Source: Magnetococcales bacterium
Lineage (GTDB): Bacteria; Pseudomonadota; Magnetococcia; Magnetococcales; UBA8363
Assembly: GCA_015228815.1 (NCBI GenBank)
Contig: JADGCV010000002.1
Span: 94,094 to 158,093, forward strand
Direction of reading: 5' to 3'
DNA length: 64,000 nucleotides
In this document: piece after piece, positions 35,418 to 43,270 of the stretch
Numbering within the stretch: the first letter of the stretch is position 1
Layout: every line of letters begins with the position of its first letter
Program-made: the position numbers and the translations under genes
The notes under the pieces: model-generated
The model's input: only the letters and a program-made list of their open reading frames with translations
Databases searched by the model: none
What the model was told of the DNA's origin: nothing

Positions 35418-35615
35418 TCAATCCAGCCCTCCGGAATTCATGAGTTGCCGTTCCTCGCGAATCGATCGATCCGCCAGTTTCCGATGGGTCAGAAGTATGG
35501 GAAACAAGGTGAGAAAAGCCATCAGGAAATAGAGGATGACTTCGAACATGGACCCGATGTGGAATCTGCCGGACACATTCCAGACCAGAATGGCATCGAC
35601 AAGAGAATCGATCAT
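35418..35615 (-). CDS. Small single-span membrane protein (65 aa)
   Basis: The ATG at 35615 follows GGGAGAG by five bases, good evidence for translation. The protein has one hydrophobic helix (MFEVILYFLMAFLTLFPILL) and a charged tail (THRKLADRSIREERQ). I do not recognise a family. It lies 80 bp upstream of the PhnD-like gene on the same strand and may be part of the same sensor operon. Confidence 0.55.
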   Translation of the reverse strand: MIDSLVDAILVWNVSGRFHIGSMFEVILYFLMAFLTLFPILLTHRKLADRSIREERQLMNSGGLD

Positions 35616-36210
35616 TTTTCTCTCCCTTCATGAACGAGGAATAAACACGGTGATTGGACCGCTGCCCTATCGACACTCCATGGTCAAGTTTCATGCCATG
35701 GCACGGGAACATGCGCATCTCAAGGATGTTGCCCAATGTAGATATTTGATATAGTTGAGAATAAAATAAATCTTCCTGCCGCTTCACCGCGGAGAAGGAC
35801 GAAATTTCCGCTTCATTGAGAGTCGGAATGGTGAAAATTCTTTTTCCATCGCGAAGAATGTTTTTGCCCGGCTCGGGGGTAACTATTCAGATCCCCTCTG
35901 ACAAACGTCATCCCCTGCTACAGAGGGGATCCAGGGAGGCCCCGCAAATCCCCAATGTTCCTGTGATTTGATGAGGGATCCCGGTCGAAAGCTGTTTGTC
36001 GGCGCCGACAAAATGGTCCTCCTGATGAATTCCTGGTGACAATCCATTGCTTCCGGTGTCAAAATTGTCGAAACGCTGCAACATTTCCCCCTGAACGCCA
36101 TGTAATCATGTGCATTATTGGCATGTTTTTTGATTGACTTATGGTTTTCCAGGTGCAATAACGATCATGGGGAAGGCTTGGGGCTGTTAAGAATCATAGA
36201 CACCAGAGAG
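35616..36210. other. Intergenic region of about 595 bp without a supported gene
   Basis: It is AT-rich compared with its surroundings. It contains truncated repeat copy B (35879-35956) and the presumed promoter of the Panacea toxin-antitoxin pair. Short open frames here have no ribosome sites and look random. Confidence 0.6.
35879..35956 (-). repeat. Dispersed palindromic repeat, copy B (truncated)
   Basis: It reads GTAACTATTCAGATCCCC, then TGACAAACGTCATCCCC and GGGGATCCAGGGAGGCCCC, matching copy D at 43154 in the same orientation. The match ends after about 78 bases, so the right half is missing. Orientation is given relative to copies A and C. Confidence 0.75.
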
Positions 36211-36777
36211 ATGGTTAAGATGTTTAATGAGACAAAAACAGCGCAAGTGGCAGTGTTTTTCCTGGGAAAGACCCAAGATGGCCGCATGTCCCATTTGAAG
36301 CTGATGAAACTGATGTATCTTGCGGATCGGGAGGCGGTGTCCAGAACAGGGTTGCCGATGACATGGGACCATCCTGTTTCGATGCCGCATGGCCCCGTGC
36401 TTTCCATGACGTTGGACTTGATGAATGGCAATGTCCACTCACCCCCAGGGGGGTGGGAAGATCTGATTTCGGCCAAGGAGAATCATGAAGTATCGGCCCG
36501 CGTTGCTTTTGACGCAAGATGCCTGACAAAGCTAAGCGAGGCAGAGATCGATGTTCTTGAATTTGTCTGGGATCGGTTTGGACGGATGGGGAAGTGGGAA
36601 ATCCGCGATTGGACACACGAAAATTGTCCTGAATGGGAAGACCCTGATGGTTCGTCTCGCCCGATCGCTTTTCATACTTTAGCCCGATCTGTTGGGTTCG
36701 ACGAGGATGCTGCGACAGAACTGGCAAACATAGTTGCCACGGGACAGGAAATAGACAAACTCTTTGCCTCATTATGA
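36211..36777 (+). CDS. Panacea-domain (DUF4065/SocA-like) antitoxin
   Basis: A 188-residue protein from the ATG at 36211 (the ATG at 36220 is an alternative). The Panacea-domain pattern is clear: MSHLKLMKLMYLADREAVSRTG, then the DHPVSMPHGPVLSMTLDLMNG stretch (seen as HPVSMPHGPVLS), and LSEAEIDVLEFVWDRFGRM. Panacea proteins neutralise many unrelated toxins. It overlaps the downstream gene by four bases (ATGA), the antitoxin-first order usual for type II pairs. The pair is AT-richer than its neighbours, suggesting acquisition by transfer. Confidence 0.85.
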   Translation: MVKMFNETKTAQVAVFFLGKTQDGRMSHLKLMKLMYLADREAVSRTGLPMTWDHPVSMPHGPVLSMTLDLMNGNVHSPPGGWEDLISAKENHEVSARVAFDARCLTKLSEAEIDVLEFVWDRFGRMGKWEIRDWTHENCPEWEDPDGSSRPIAFHTLARSVGFDEDAATELANIVATGQEIDKLFASL

Positions 36778-37181
36778 GTCTGTTTATTCCATTCAAAAAG
36801 GCAACGGTTCTTATTCCTTCAGGCCCAAAGACCGATCCTGACCGCAAGCATCTTTTTGTCGTTCTCACGGACCCGTTCGATAATGGGTCTGGAGTGAAGA
36901 GCGTATTGATCGTGCCAATTTCAAGCGTCAAGAATTCAATTCCATATGATAAGACGTGTACATTAAATTCAGGCCATCCTTTTATTAAACGAGAGAGTTA
37001 CGTTTTATATGCCTGGGCACGTATTGAGGATGCGAACAAGATCATTCGCGGGGTTAATGAAGGGAAGTTCTCGGCCCACAGTCCCATTGATGATGATGTG
37101 TTTACTCATATTTGCAAGGGTATTGAAAAATCTACACATGTTTCACGCGAGGTCCTCCAATTCTACTTGTCACATAAATAG
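36774..37181 (+). CDS. Probable PemK/MazF-like toxin partner of the Panacea antitoxin
   Basis: A 135-residue protein with the compact beta-rich arrangement of PemK/MazF-like proteins: HLFVVLTDPFDNGSGVKSVLIVPIS is the central strand pair, followed by DKTCTLNSGHPFIKRESYVLY. I infer an mRNA-interferase fold from this pattern and from the translational coupling to an upstream Panacea antitoxin. The catalytic residues cannot be assigned with certainty. The Panacea start is at 36211 and the two genes share an ATGA. Confidence 0.65.
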   Translation: MSLFIPFKKATVLIPSGPKTDPDRKHLFVVLTDPFDNGSGVKSVLIVPISSVKNSIPYDKTCTLNSGHPFIKRESYVLYAWARIEDANKIIRGVNEGKFSAHSPIDDDVFTHICKGIEKSTHVSREVLQFYLSHK

Positions 37182-37378
37182 ACGTTGAACGTTCCCTTGA
37201 AATCATCGAGATACCATGTTTTCCAATTTCCGAGGCATGATCATTTTCGCTTGGATACGCTTTTCCACGTCTCGGGCTTCGGAATCCATTCTGATCCGTC
37301 ATCTTTCCACCACTTGGATGGCAGGTTCGACCTGCGATCCTTTGAATCCATGCCAAGGGATGTCCATGACTTCCGTAT

Positions 37379-38335
37379 TCATGGATGCATGGCGCCGCTC
37401 TGGGATTTCGAGTGCCACTTCAGGACCATGGTGGCAATGGCATCGGCCTGGTACTTGGGAATGAAATCGTCCGCTCCCATTTCCTGGGCCTTGCTCTTGT
37501 TGGATTCATTGCTCATGGAACTGTGAAGGACCATGGGGATGGAGGTCAGACGGGTGTCGGTATGTCCTTTCATGTTCCGGGTGAAGGTAAACCCGTCCAT
37601 GCCGGGCATTTCGATGTCGGAGATGATCAAGTTGTACAAAGGGGCGGGGTGAGCGGCAAAGTTTTTCATGATGTGGTCGAACGCCTTGGCGGCGGCGTCG
37701 AAGGAATCATAAGGGGCGCCCATCTGTTCAAGCGTTCGTTCGATCTGATTGCGCGCCGCCTTCGAATCGTCCACAACCAATACCTTGAACCTTGATATGT
37801 CCAACTGCCGCCCCTGGGCCAGAAGTTCCGCGGCAATGGTTTCATCGGCGCCGATGATTTCGCCAAGAATCTTCTCGATGTCGAGAATCTGGATCGCCTC
37901 GCCATTCTGCTCGTAGGTGAGGGCGGTAAGGCAGGCCGCTTCCTGAAAACTGCTTCCGGGGCTTTTGATCTCCTGCCAGCTTCGGGTGATCAGCTTGTTC
38001 GGCTGACTGACCATGAGACCCTGGATCATGCCACTGTATTCGCACACGATGATGTAGCTCAACTCCTTGCCCACCGCAATCGGCTTCAATCCCAGCGTCA
38101 TTCCCAGGTCGATGACCGTCACCACCTTGCCGCGAAAATCGATGGCTCCGACAATGGCGGGATGGGTCTCGGGCATCTGCGTGATTTCTCTTGGGGTTTC
38201 GATCACCTCGATGATCTTGAACACGTTGATGCCATACTGCTGCCGGTCGGCCAGGAAAAAGGTCAGCATTTCCATCTGATTGGAAAACGCGAGGTTGGCC
38301 CGTTGCGTGACTTCATCCAGCATGTCGTCCATCAT
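37379..38335 (-). CDS. cheV: CheV chemotaxis coupling protein
   Basis: A 318-residue cytosolic protein with an N-terminal CheW-like domain (MEMLTFFLADRQQYGINVFK, VVTVIDLGMTLGL) and a C-terminal receiver (VLVVDDSKAARNQIERTL; the phosphorylation site lies in ISDIEMPGMDGF; a conserved lysine late in the domain, IPKYQ). CheV couples receptors to CheA and may buffer phosphorylation. AAAGGA lies close to the start, so the second ATG at 38332 is equally possible. It is near two chemoreceptor genes. Confidence 0.93.
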   Translation of the reverse strand: MMDDMLDEVTQRANLAFSNQMEMLTFFLADRQQYGINVFKIIEVIETPREITQMPETHPAIVGAIDFRGKVVTVIDLGMTLGLKPIAVGKELSYIIVCEYSGMIQGLMVSQPNKLITRSWQEIKSPGSSFQEAACLTALTYEQNGEAIQILDIEKILGEIIGADETIAAELLAQGRQLDISRFKVLVVDDSKAARNQIERTLEQMGAPYDSFDAAAKAFDHIMKNFAAHPAPLYNLIISDIEMPGMDGFTFTRNMKGHTDTRLTSIPMVLHSSMSNESNKSKAQEMGADDFIPKYQADAIATMVLKWHSKSQSGAMHP

Positions 38336-38373
38336 CGTTCCTTTCGAAAATGTTCAGGGCCAGGATTGAGGGG

Positions 38374-39144
38374 TCAGGGATCCACAAGTTCCGTATCACG
38401 CAATCTTATAATAATGTCCCACATTTTTTCCACGTTTTCCGATGCGCCCGTGAAATGAATGACCCGGGCCCCGGCGCAATCATCCACACCGCCCGCGGCA
38501 ACGGCGGTGGCTGTGACATCGGCAAGATGGCGCATGGCCTGAAGTTCGGTGATGACGGTGGCGCTTCCTGCCATGATGGGGATCAAACCGGTTTCGTTGC
38601 CCATGACATGGTCGATTTTTCCCTGTCCCAAAAGACCCAGGGACTTCGGGACCGAGGGAATGAGCTTTTCGAGGGTGACCGGGAGGATCAGATGGCCACC
38701 ACGGGCCGCAAGAATTGGCAGGGCAACGCCGATGCTGCCACCCATGGGAGAACCCAATAGAATGGCGGCATTTCCTTCGTGATCGATGGCGTTGGCTCCC
38801 TTGATGTAAATATCTCCAGGGCCAAATTTTTCCAGAAGCCGGGCCGGCCAGCCCCGGGTAACCTGTCCCTCATCGAACAAATAGGGACCGGGACCACGGA
38901 TTGGTTGGGGTGTTTCACCAAGGTTGCCGTGACGGATTTGACCGACGGCAAAACTGTCCCGCCCGGGATCCTCGCCGAGAAGATGATGAACGACATGTCG
39001 GGTCGTGGTTCCCCCGACGACGACCATGTGGCCGCTCCGGGTTCGTTGTCGCACCGCATCCATGGACGCGATGCATAATCCGATCAATGCCCTGGCCTCG
39101 CCGGGACGCAGGACAACCAGGGCGCTTCCGTTCTTCGGGGACAT
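38374..39144 (-). CDS. Conserved-looking hypothetical protein, glycine-rich (256 aa)
   Basis: I do not recognise a named family with certainty. The ATG at 39144 has GGGAGGAG nine bases upstream. The sequence has features of an enzyme: HMVVVGGTTTRHVVHHLLGE, GDIYIKGANAIDHEGNAA, LLGSPMGGSIGVALPIL and AAGGVDDCAGARVIHF. These glycine-rich turns suggest a nucleotide- or sugar-phosphate-binding fold, but this is inference. No signal peptide or membrane span. It lies 84 bp after the SGNH hydrolase and 38 bp before cheV, probably cotranscribed. Confidence 0.6.
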   Translation of the reverse strand: MSPKNGSALVVLRPGEARALIGLCIASMDAVRQRTRSGHMVVVGGTTTRHVVHHLLGEDPGRDSFAVGQIRHGNLGETPQPIRGPGPYLFDEGQVTRGWPARLLEKFGPGDIYIKGANAIDHEGNAAILLGSPMGGSIGVALPILAARGGHLILPVTLEKLIPSVPKSLGLLGQGKIDHVMGNETGLIPIMAGSATVITELQAMRHLADVTATAVAAGGVDDCAGARVIHFTGASENVEKMWDIIIRLRDTELVDP

Positions 39145-39228
39145 GGTTCGAGGCTCCTCCCTCGGGGGTGCAAACAAGCGGATTCATGGAATGGGCGCAA
39201 TGGACCTTCGACGCCAAAGGCGCACCGT

Positions 39229-40353
39229 TCAATGAGGATCCTGCCCTTTTTTCACGAGCAATTCCTGAAGCTCCCGGGATGCCAGCAGCGCCCCGGCCAC
39301 CCGGTCGGCCATCGCAACGTTGCCGGCGTCCGTGAAATGGATCGCATCGTTGAAATGTTGCGCATCTCCGGGGATCCGATCCTCCCCGCCGATCAACAGG
39401 CTTCCCGTCGTTTTGGCGGTTTCGGCGATGACCCGATTGTACATTTCAAATCCTTGCAGCAGCAGGTCGGGCGTCATGAATGGCATGTAATAGAGCGATG
39501 ACGCGGCTGCCTTCAGGTTTTCCCGATCATCGTGTCCCCGCCGCATTTGCTGGGACCAGGTGACAAGGGCAACCATCCCACCCAGATGTTGCGCCTCGCG
39601 GACCAGCGCGACCAGGTTGCCGCCAAACTCGGCGCCAAAGGTTTCCGGAAGGCGGTCCAGGTGACGCTGCTTGTCCTGCATTTCCCTTTGGATCCGCAGC
39701 AGACGGAAATTTTTTTCCATGAGAAACCAGAACAACGAATACTTCCCAAGGAAATCGGTCTCTTCCTCCTTGCGATACAGACCCGCGGCAATGGCCAGTT
39801 GTCGCGCTTCCCAGGACATGTCATTGCTGGCATGGTAGATGACGAACAGATCCGGTTGCAGTCCCGCAAGACGCAGGCGGAGATCCTTCAGCGAGACAGG
39901 GACGGCGATTCCAGGGACTCCGGCGTTGACATAATCCATCCGGACATGAGGATGGGCCTCCTGAAGGCGTTTCCAGACCAGGTGCGGCCATACCTTGTCG
40001 TTGCCGCTGGCTTCGGCGCAATAGGTCGTGGACCCGCCGAGAAACGCCAAGCGCAAGGTATTCGTCGGTTTGGGAACGGCGATTTCCGGTCCGCGAAAAC
40101 CCAACGAATTGATCCGGGTCGTTCTGGATTCATAATTGGCCACGGGCAGGCGCAGCCCTGTTTTCCGATCATCGTGATAGGCCTTCTCCAGGGTTTCGGA
40201 TGCCCCGTAAAGCCACCATTGCCGCACCCGTACCACCCCCTCGACCAGGAGAAGAGAGAACAGCGTGATGCCCAGGTAGAGAAGGCCCGTGCGCCAGGCC
40301 GCCCCCTTCCTGGCAAAGGTTTGTTTCGTTCGTGACGGGAGGTCCGTGGTCAT
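39229..40353 (-). CDS. Membrane-anchored SGNH/GDSL-type hydrolase
   Basis: A 374-residue protein with an N-terminal membrane anchor (TGLLYLGITLFSLLLVEGVV). The SGNH blocks appear as LAFLGGSTTYC (nucleophile serine), FVIYHASNDMSW (block III Asn) and NDAIHFTDAGNVAMAD (catalytic Asp and His). The domain is probably periplasmic and removes or transfers acyl groups on a glycan or lipid. It starts seven bases after the uppP stop. The specific substrate is unknown. Confidence 0.85.
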   Translation of the reverse strand: MTTDLPSRTKQTFARKGAAWRTGLLYLGITLFSLLLVEGVVRVRQWWLYGASETLEKAYHDDRKTGLRLPVANYESRTTRINSLGFRGPEIAVPKPTNTLRLAFLGGSTTYCAEASGNDKVWPHLVWKRLQEAHPHVRMDYVNAGVPGIAVPVSLKDLRLRLAGLQPDLFVIYHASNDMSWEARQLAIAAGLYRKEEETDFLGKYSLFWFLMEKNFRLLRIQREMQDKQRHLDRLPETFGAEFGGNLVALVREAQHLGGMVALVTWSQQMRRGHDDRENLKAAASSLYYMPFMTPDLLLQGFEMYNRVIAETAKTTGSLLIGGEDRIPGDAQHFNDAIHFTDAGNVAMADRVAGALLASRELQELLVKKGQDPH

Positions 40354-40359
40354 GGCGAC

Positions 40360-41163
40360 TCAGAAGATGATGAACAAAGCCAGGCCGAGAATCACCCGGT
40401 AAACGACAAAGATGGTCATGGATCGACTGCGTATCCAATACAGCAACCAATGGATCACCAGAAAAGCCGAAATGCCGGAGGTGAAAAATCCTATGGCCAT
40501 CGGCAGCCACTCGGCAAGGGAATGGGACTGCCGTACCCATTCGATCAATTCAAGCCCTCCCGCCAGAACGCTGACGGGGATGGCCAGAAGAAAGGAGAAA
40601 CGGGCCGCCGATTCCCGGTTTAGATTCATCATCAATCCCGCCGTCATGGTGATGCCCGACCGGGAGGTCCCTGGAATCAGCGCCAGGGCCTGGGCGCAAC
40701 CGACCAGCAGGGCATCCCCGATCCCGATCGATTCCAGGGTGCGGGCTTGTTTTCCCCTTTGGTCGGCGTACCACAAAAGCAGGCCGAACAGGATGGAGGT
40801 CGTGGCGATGATCAGTGGATTGCGGGCGGCGGTTTCCACCTGGTCCTTGAAGGTCAGACCCGCCAGTCCGACGGGAATGGTACCGATGCCCAGCCACCAC
40901 GCGAGCCTGCCTTCGGGATGGGCGTGCCAGCCGCCGCGGCGCAGCGTGGCAAAAAAGGATGTGACGAGTCGATAAACCTCCTTGTGAAAATAGCCGACCA
41001 GCGCCACGAGAGAACCGGTATTGACCGCGACATCGAAGCTCAGTCCCTGGTCGGGCCAGGCGAGAAGACGGGGCAGCAGTATCAAATGTCCCGATGAGCT
41101 GATGGGGAGAAATTCGGTGACCCCTTGCACGATTCCCAATACCAAGGCATGAAACCAGTCCAT
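40360..41163 (-). CDS. uppP: Undecaprenyl-diphosphatase
   Basis: A 267-residue BacA-type enzyme that recycles undecaprenyl pyrophosphate for peptidoglycan and surface-glycan synthesis. Signatures: LGIVQGVTEFLPISSSGHLIL at the start (GVTEFLPISSSGHL) and ALIPGTSRSGITMTAGL in the second half; both contain the catalytic glutamate, histidine and arginine. About seven membrane spans. The Shine-Dalgarno site is weak. It heads the uppP-SGNH-hypothetical-cheV strand. Confidence 0.95.
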   Translation of the reverse strand: MDWFHALVLGIVQGVTEFLPISSSGHLILLPRLLAWPDQGLSFDVAVNTGSLVALVGYFHKEVYRLVTSFFATLRRGGWHAHPEGRLAWWLGIGTIPVGLAGLTFKDQVETAARNPLIIATTSILFGLLLWYADQRGKQARTLESIGIGDALLVGCAQALALIPGTSRSGITMTAGLMMNLNRESAARFSFLLAIPVSVLAGGLELIEWVRQSHSLAEWLPMAIGFFTSGISAFLVIHWLLYWIRSRSMTIFVVYRVILGLALFIIF

Positions 41164-41274
41164 GATTATCTTTCATACGATAAAGAGAAATGACGACCTG
41201 TAACGATGCATACTTATCGCAAGTGAAGGCAAACCTTGTCAACGGCGTCGAGGGAAAATATTTCTGTCCCAGGC

Positions 41275-41391
41275 GTAACCGCTCAGCCCCCGTCATTCCA
41301 AGCGAAAGCGGGGATCCAGGATTTGCGGGGCCTTCCTGGATCCTCGCGTTCGTTTGGGATGACGTTTGTCAAAGGAGGGGTGAACGGTTAC
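41275..41391 (+). repeat. Dispersed palindromic repeat, copy C (full length)
   Basis: About 117 bp, beginning GTAACCGCTCAGCCCCCGTC and ending GGGGTGAACGGTTAC, so the ends are inverted repeats. It lies between uppP and the haem chemoreceptor gene and is the inverted counterpart of copy D on the far side of that gene. Confidence 0.85.
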
Positions 41392-41463
41392 TTCCAGGCA
41401 ATCATGGATCGGAACATGGACCGGACCGGTGGGCTGAACAAGCGGAGGAAGGTCGGTAATACC

Positions 41464-43044
41464 TCAGATCGATCCTTGGTTCGCGGTGTCGGGAAGGTTG
41501 GTTTGTTCCTCGGACTCCAATTGAAAAACACCCAAAGCCTCTTCGACACGATGGGCCATGGCGCTCAGTTGGGAGGAAACAGTCGTGATCTGATTGGAGG
41601 TTTCGGCATTTTCCCGTACCGCCTGGTCAAGGCGATCCAAGGCCGATGAAATCTTCCTGGCGCCTTCACCTTGGGCATTGGAAAGATGGTCGATGTTGGC
41701 GACCAGTTGGGCGGTATGGAGAATTTTTGGAACAAGGGTGTTCAATCGTGCGCTGGCCTTCTCCGAAACCGACCTGCTTTCTTCGGTCAAACGGCCAATC
41801 TCACGGGCCGAGGCATCACTGTGTTCCGCAAGTTTCCGGACCTCCGCGGCGACAACCGCAAATCCCTTGCCATGTTCACCGGCCCGGGCCGCCTCGATGG
41901 ATGCGTTGAGGGCAAGAAGATTGGTCTGACGGGCGATGGCTTTGATCACCTCGGTCCGTTCACCAATCCGCCCCATCACGGCGACTGCCTCCATGACCGC
42001 CTGTCCTGTTTGTTGGGCCTCCTCCGCAACCTCCCGGGCGATCTTTTCGGTGGTGCGTGAATGATCGGCGCTCTTCCAGATCAGTTCCATGATCACTTTC
42101 ATGAATCGGGCAACCTCATTGGTGACCGTCGCACTTCGGGATGTCTGTTCCTCTACCTGCTTTCTGGTGGTGGCGAAACGTTCGAGACTTTCGGAGATGG
42201 TGGCGAATTGCCGGCGCACCAGAAGCAGCGTCGCTTCCAATCCATGGGCCATGTCGTTGACGTGCCGGGCAATGTTGGAGACCTCGTCTTGATTGTCGGA
42301 ATTCAAAGGGACCCTTCGTGTCAGATTCCCGGCGGCTATGACCGAAATGATTTCCTGGGTTCGGTTCAGGGGAACTGTGACCGACCGTCGTAACAACCAC
42401 CATAAAATGAGTAGAAATGTGACCGTCGAGATCCCGGCGGTTGCCAAGGCGTTGATCCGCGCCTGGGTGATCCGCTGTTCCAGAGGGGCCAGTGAAATGG
42501 TCAAGCTCAGTATTCCCCTGACCTTGTGTCCCGTCCCATGGCAGGACTGGCACTCTTCCTTATTGGGCAGGGGAATGTAGTAGGTCCTCAGCGTGGTTCC
42601 GTCGGCGGCAGAGATGGCGCTTTCGGTCACCGGACCCAGATGTTCGATCGCCCGCGCAAAAGGGGCGGGAACTCGTGACGGATCATAATGTGTGTAACCG
42701 ACCACGCCCGCATCTTCCTCCAGACGTCCGTTTTTCTGGTCATCATAGGGTAGAAATGCCTCCCTGGCGTCCAGGCGCAGAATCTTGAAATCGATCAATC
42801 CCTCGATACCACGCATTTCTGCGGCATATCCCCGGGCCATATCCGATTGTCCCGAAAGCATCATCAAGGAGAGGCTCCGATTGACCCCATCGGTCAATCG
42901 ATGGATCGACTGTTCGTTCTGTTCCAACAGGGCGGACTCCATGTTGTGCAACGATATCCATCCCTGGATGAGCAAACTTGCCATCCCCACCAGGCCGGTG
43001 GAAACCATGACCTTGGACGCGACGGATCGATATCGATGGGGCAT
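41464..43044 (-). CDS. Methyl-accepting chemotaxis protein with periplasmic haem c motif
   Basis: A 526-residue chemoreceptor. The ATG at 43044 is chosen over the TTG at 43098. An N-terminal span ([17 protein letters not shown]) and a second ([17 protein letters not shown]) enclose a periplasmic domain with C165-Q-S-C168-H169, a covalent haem c site close to the second membrane span; the arrangement recalls Tll0287/DUF3365-like haem sensors. HAMP follows, then the signalling hairpin with [20 protein letters not shown]. Oxygen or redox sensing is likely. It is flanked by inverted repeats C and D. Confidence 0.93.
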   Translation of the reverse strand: MPHRYRSVASKVMVSTGLVGMASLLIQGWISLHNMESALLEQNEQSIHRLTDGVNRSLSLMMLSGQSDMARGYAAEMRGIEGLIDFKILRLDAREAFLPYDDQKNGRLEEDAGVVGYTHYDPSRVPAPFARAIEHLGPVTESAISAADGTTLRTYYIPLPNKEECQSCHGTGHKVRGILSLTISLAPLEQRITQARINALATAGISTVTFLLILWWLLRRSVTVPLNRTQEIISVIAAGNLTRRVPLNSDNQDEVSNIARHVNDMAHGLEATLLLVRRQFATISESLERFATTRKQVEEQTSRSATVTNEVARFMKVIMELIWKSADHSRTTEKIAREVAEEAQQTGQAVMEAVAVMGRIGERTEVIKAIARQTNLLALNASIEAARAGEHGKGFAVVAAEVRKLAEHSDASAREIGRLTEESRSVSEKASARLNTLVPKILHTAQLVANIDHLSNAQGEGARKISSALDRLDQAVRENAETSNQITTVSSQLSAMAHRVEEALGVFQLESEEQTNLPDTANQGSI

Positions 43045-43153
43045 GATGTTACCCAATAACAGGAATAGTGTTGAGAAAATTGAGTGATGGTGAAACAAAT
43101 GAATATCAGTTAATCATATAAATTTGGCAAGCATTTTTCAAACATGATTGTAT

Positions 43154-43268
43154 GTAACCGTTCACCTCCCTTTGACAAACGTCATCCCCAGCCACATCGG
43201 GGATCCAGGGAGGCCCCGCAAGTCCTGGATTCCCGCTTTCGCTTGGAATGACGGGGTCTGAACGGTTT
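43154..43268 (-). repeat. Dispersed palindromic repeat, copy D (full length, inverted to C)
   Basis: About 115 bp, beginning GTAACCGTTCACCTCCC and ending GGGTCTGAACGGTTT. Its reverse complement matches copy C along nearly its entire length, including TGACAAACGTCATCCC and CTTTCGCTTGGAATGACG. It lies between two chemoreceptor genes. Confidence 0.85.
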
Positions 43269-43270
43269 GT

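Noticed and set aside
35883..36158. 91-aa minus-strand frame in the gap before the Panacea gene
   Set aside because: No ribosome site, and it overlaps a dispersed repeat.
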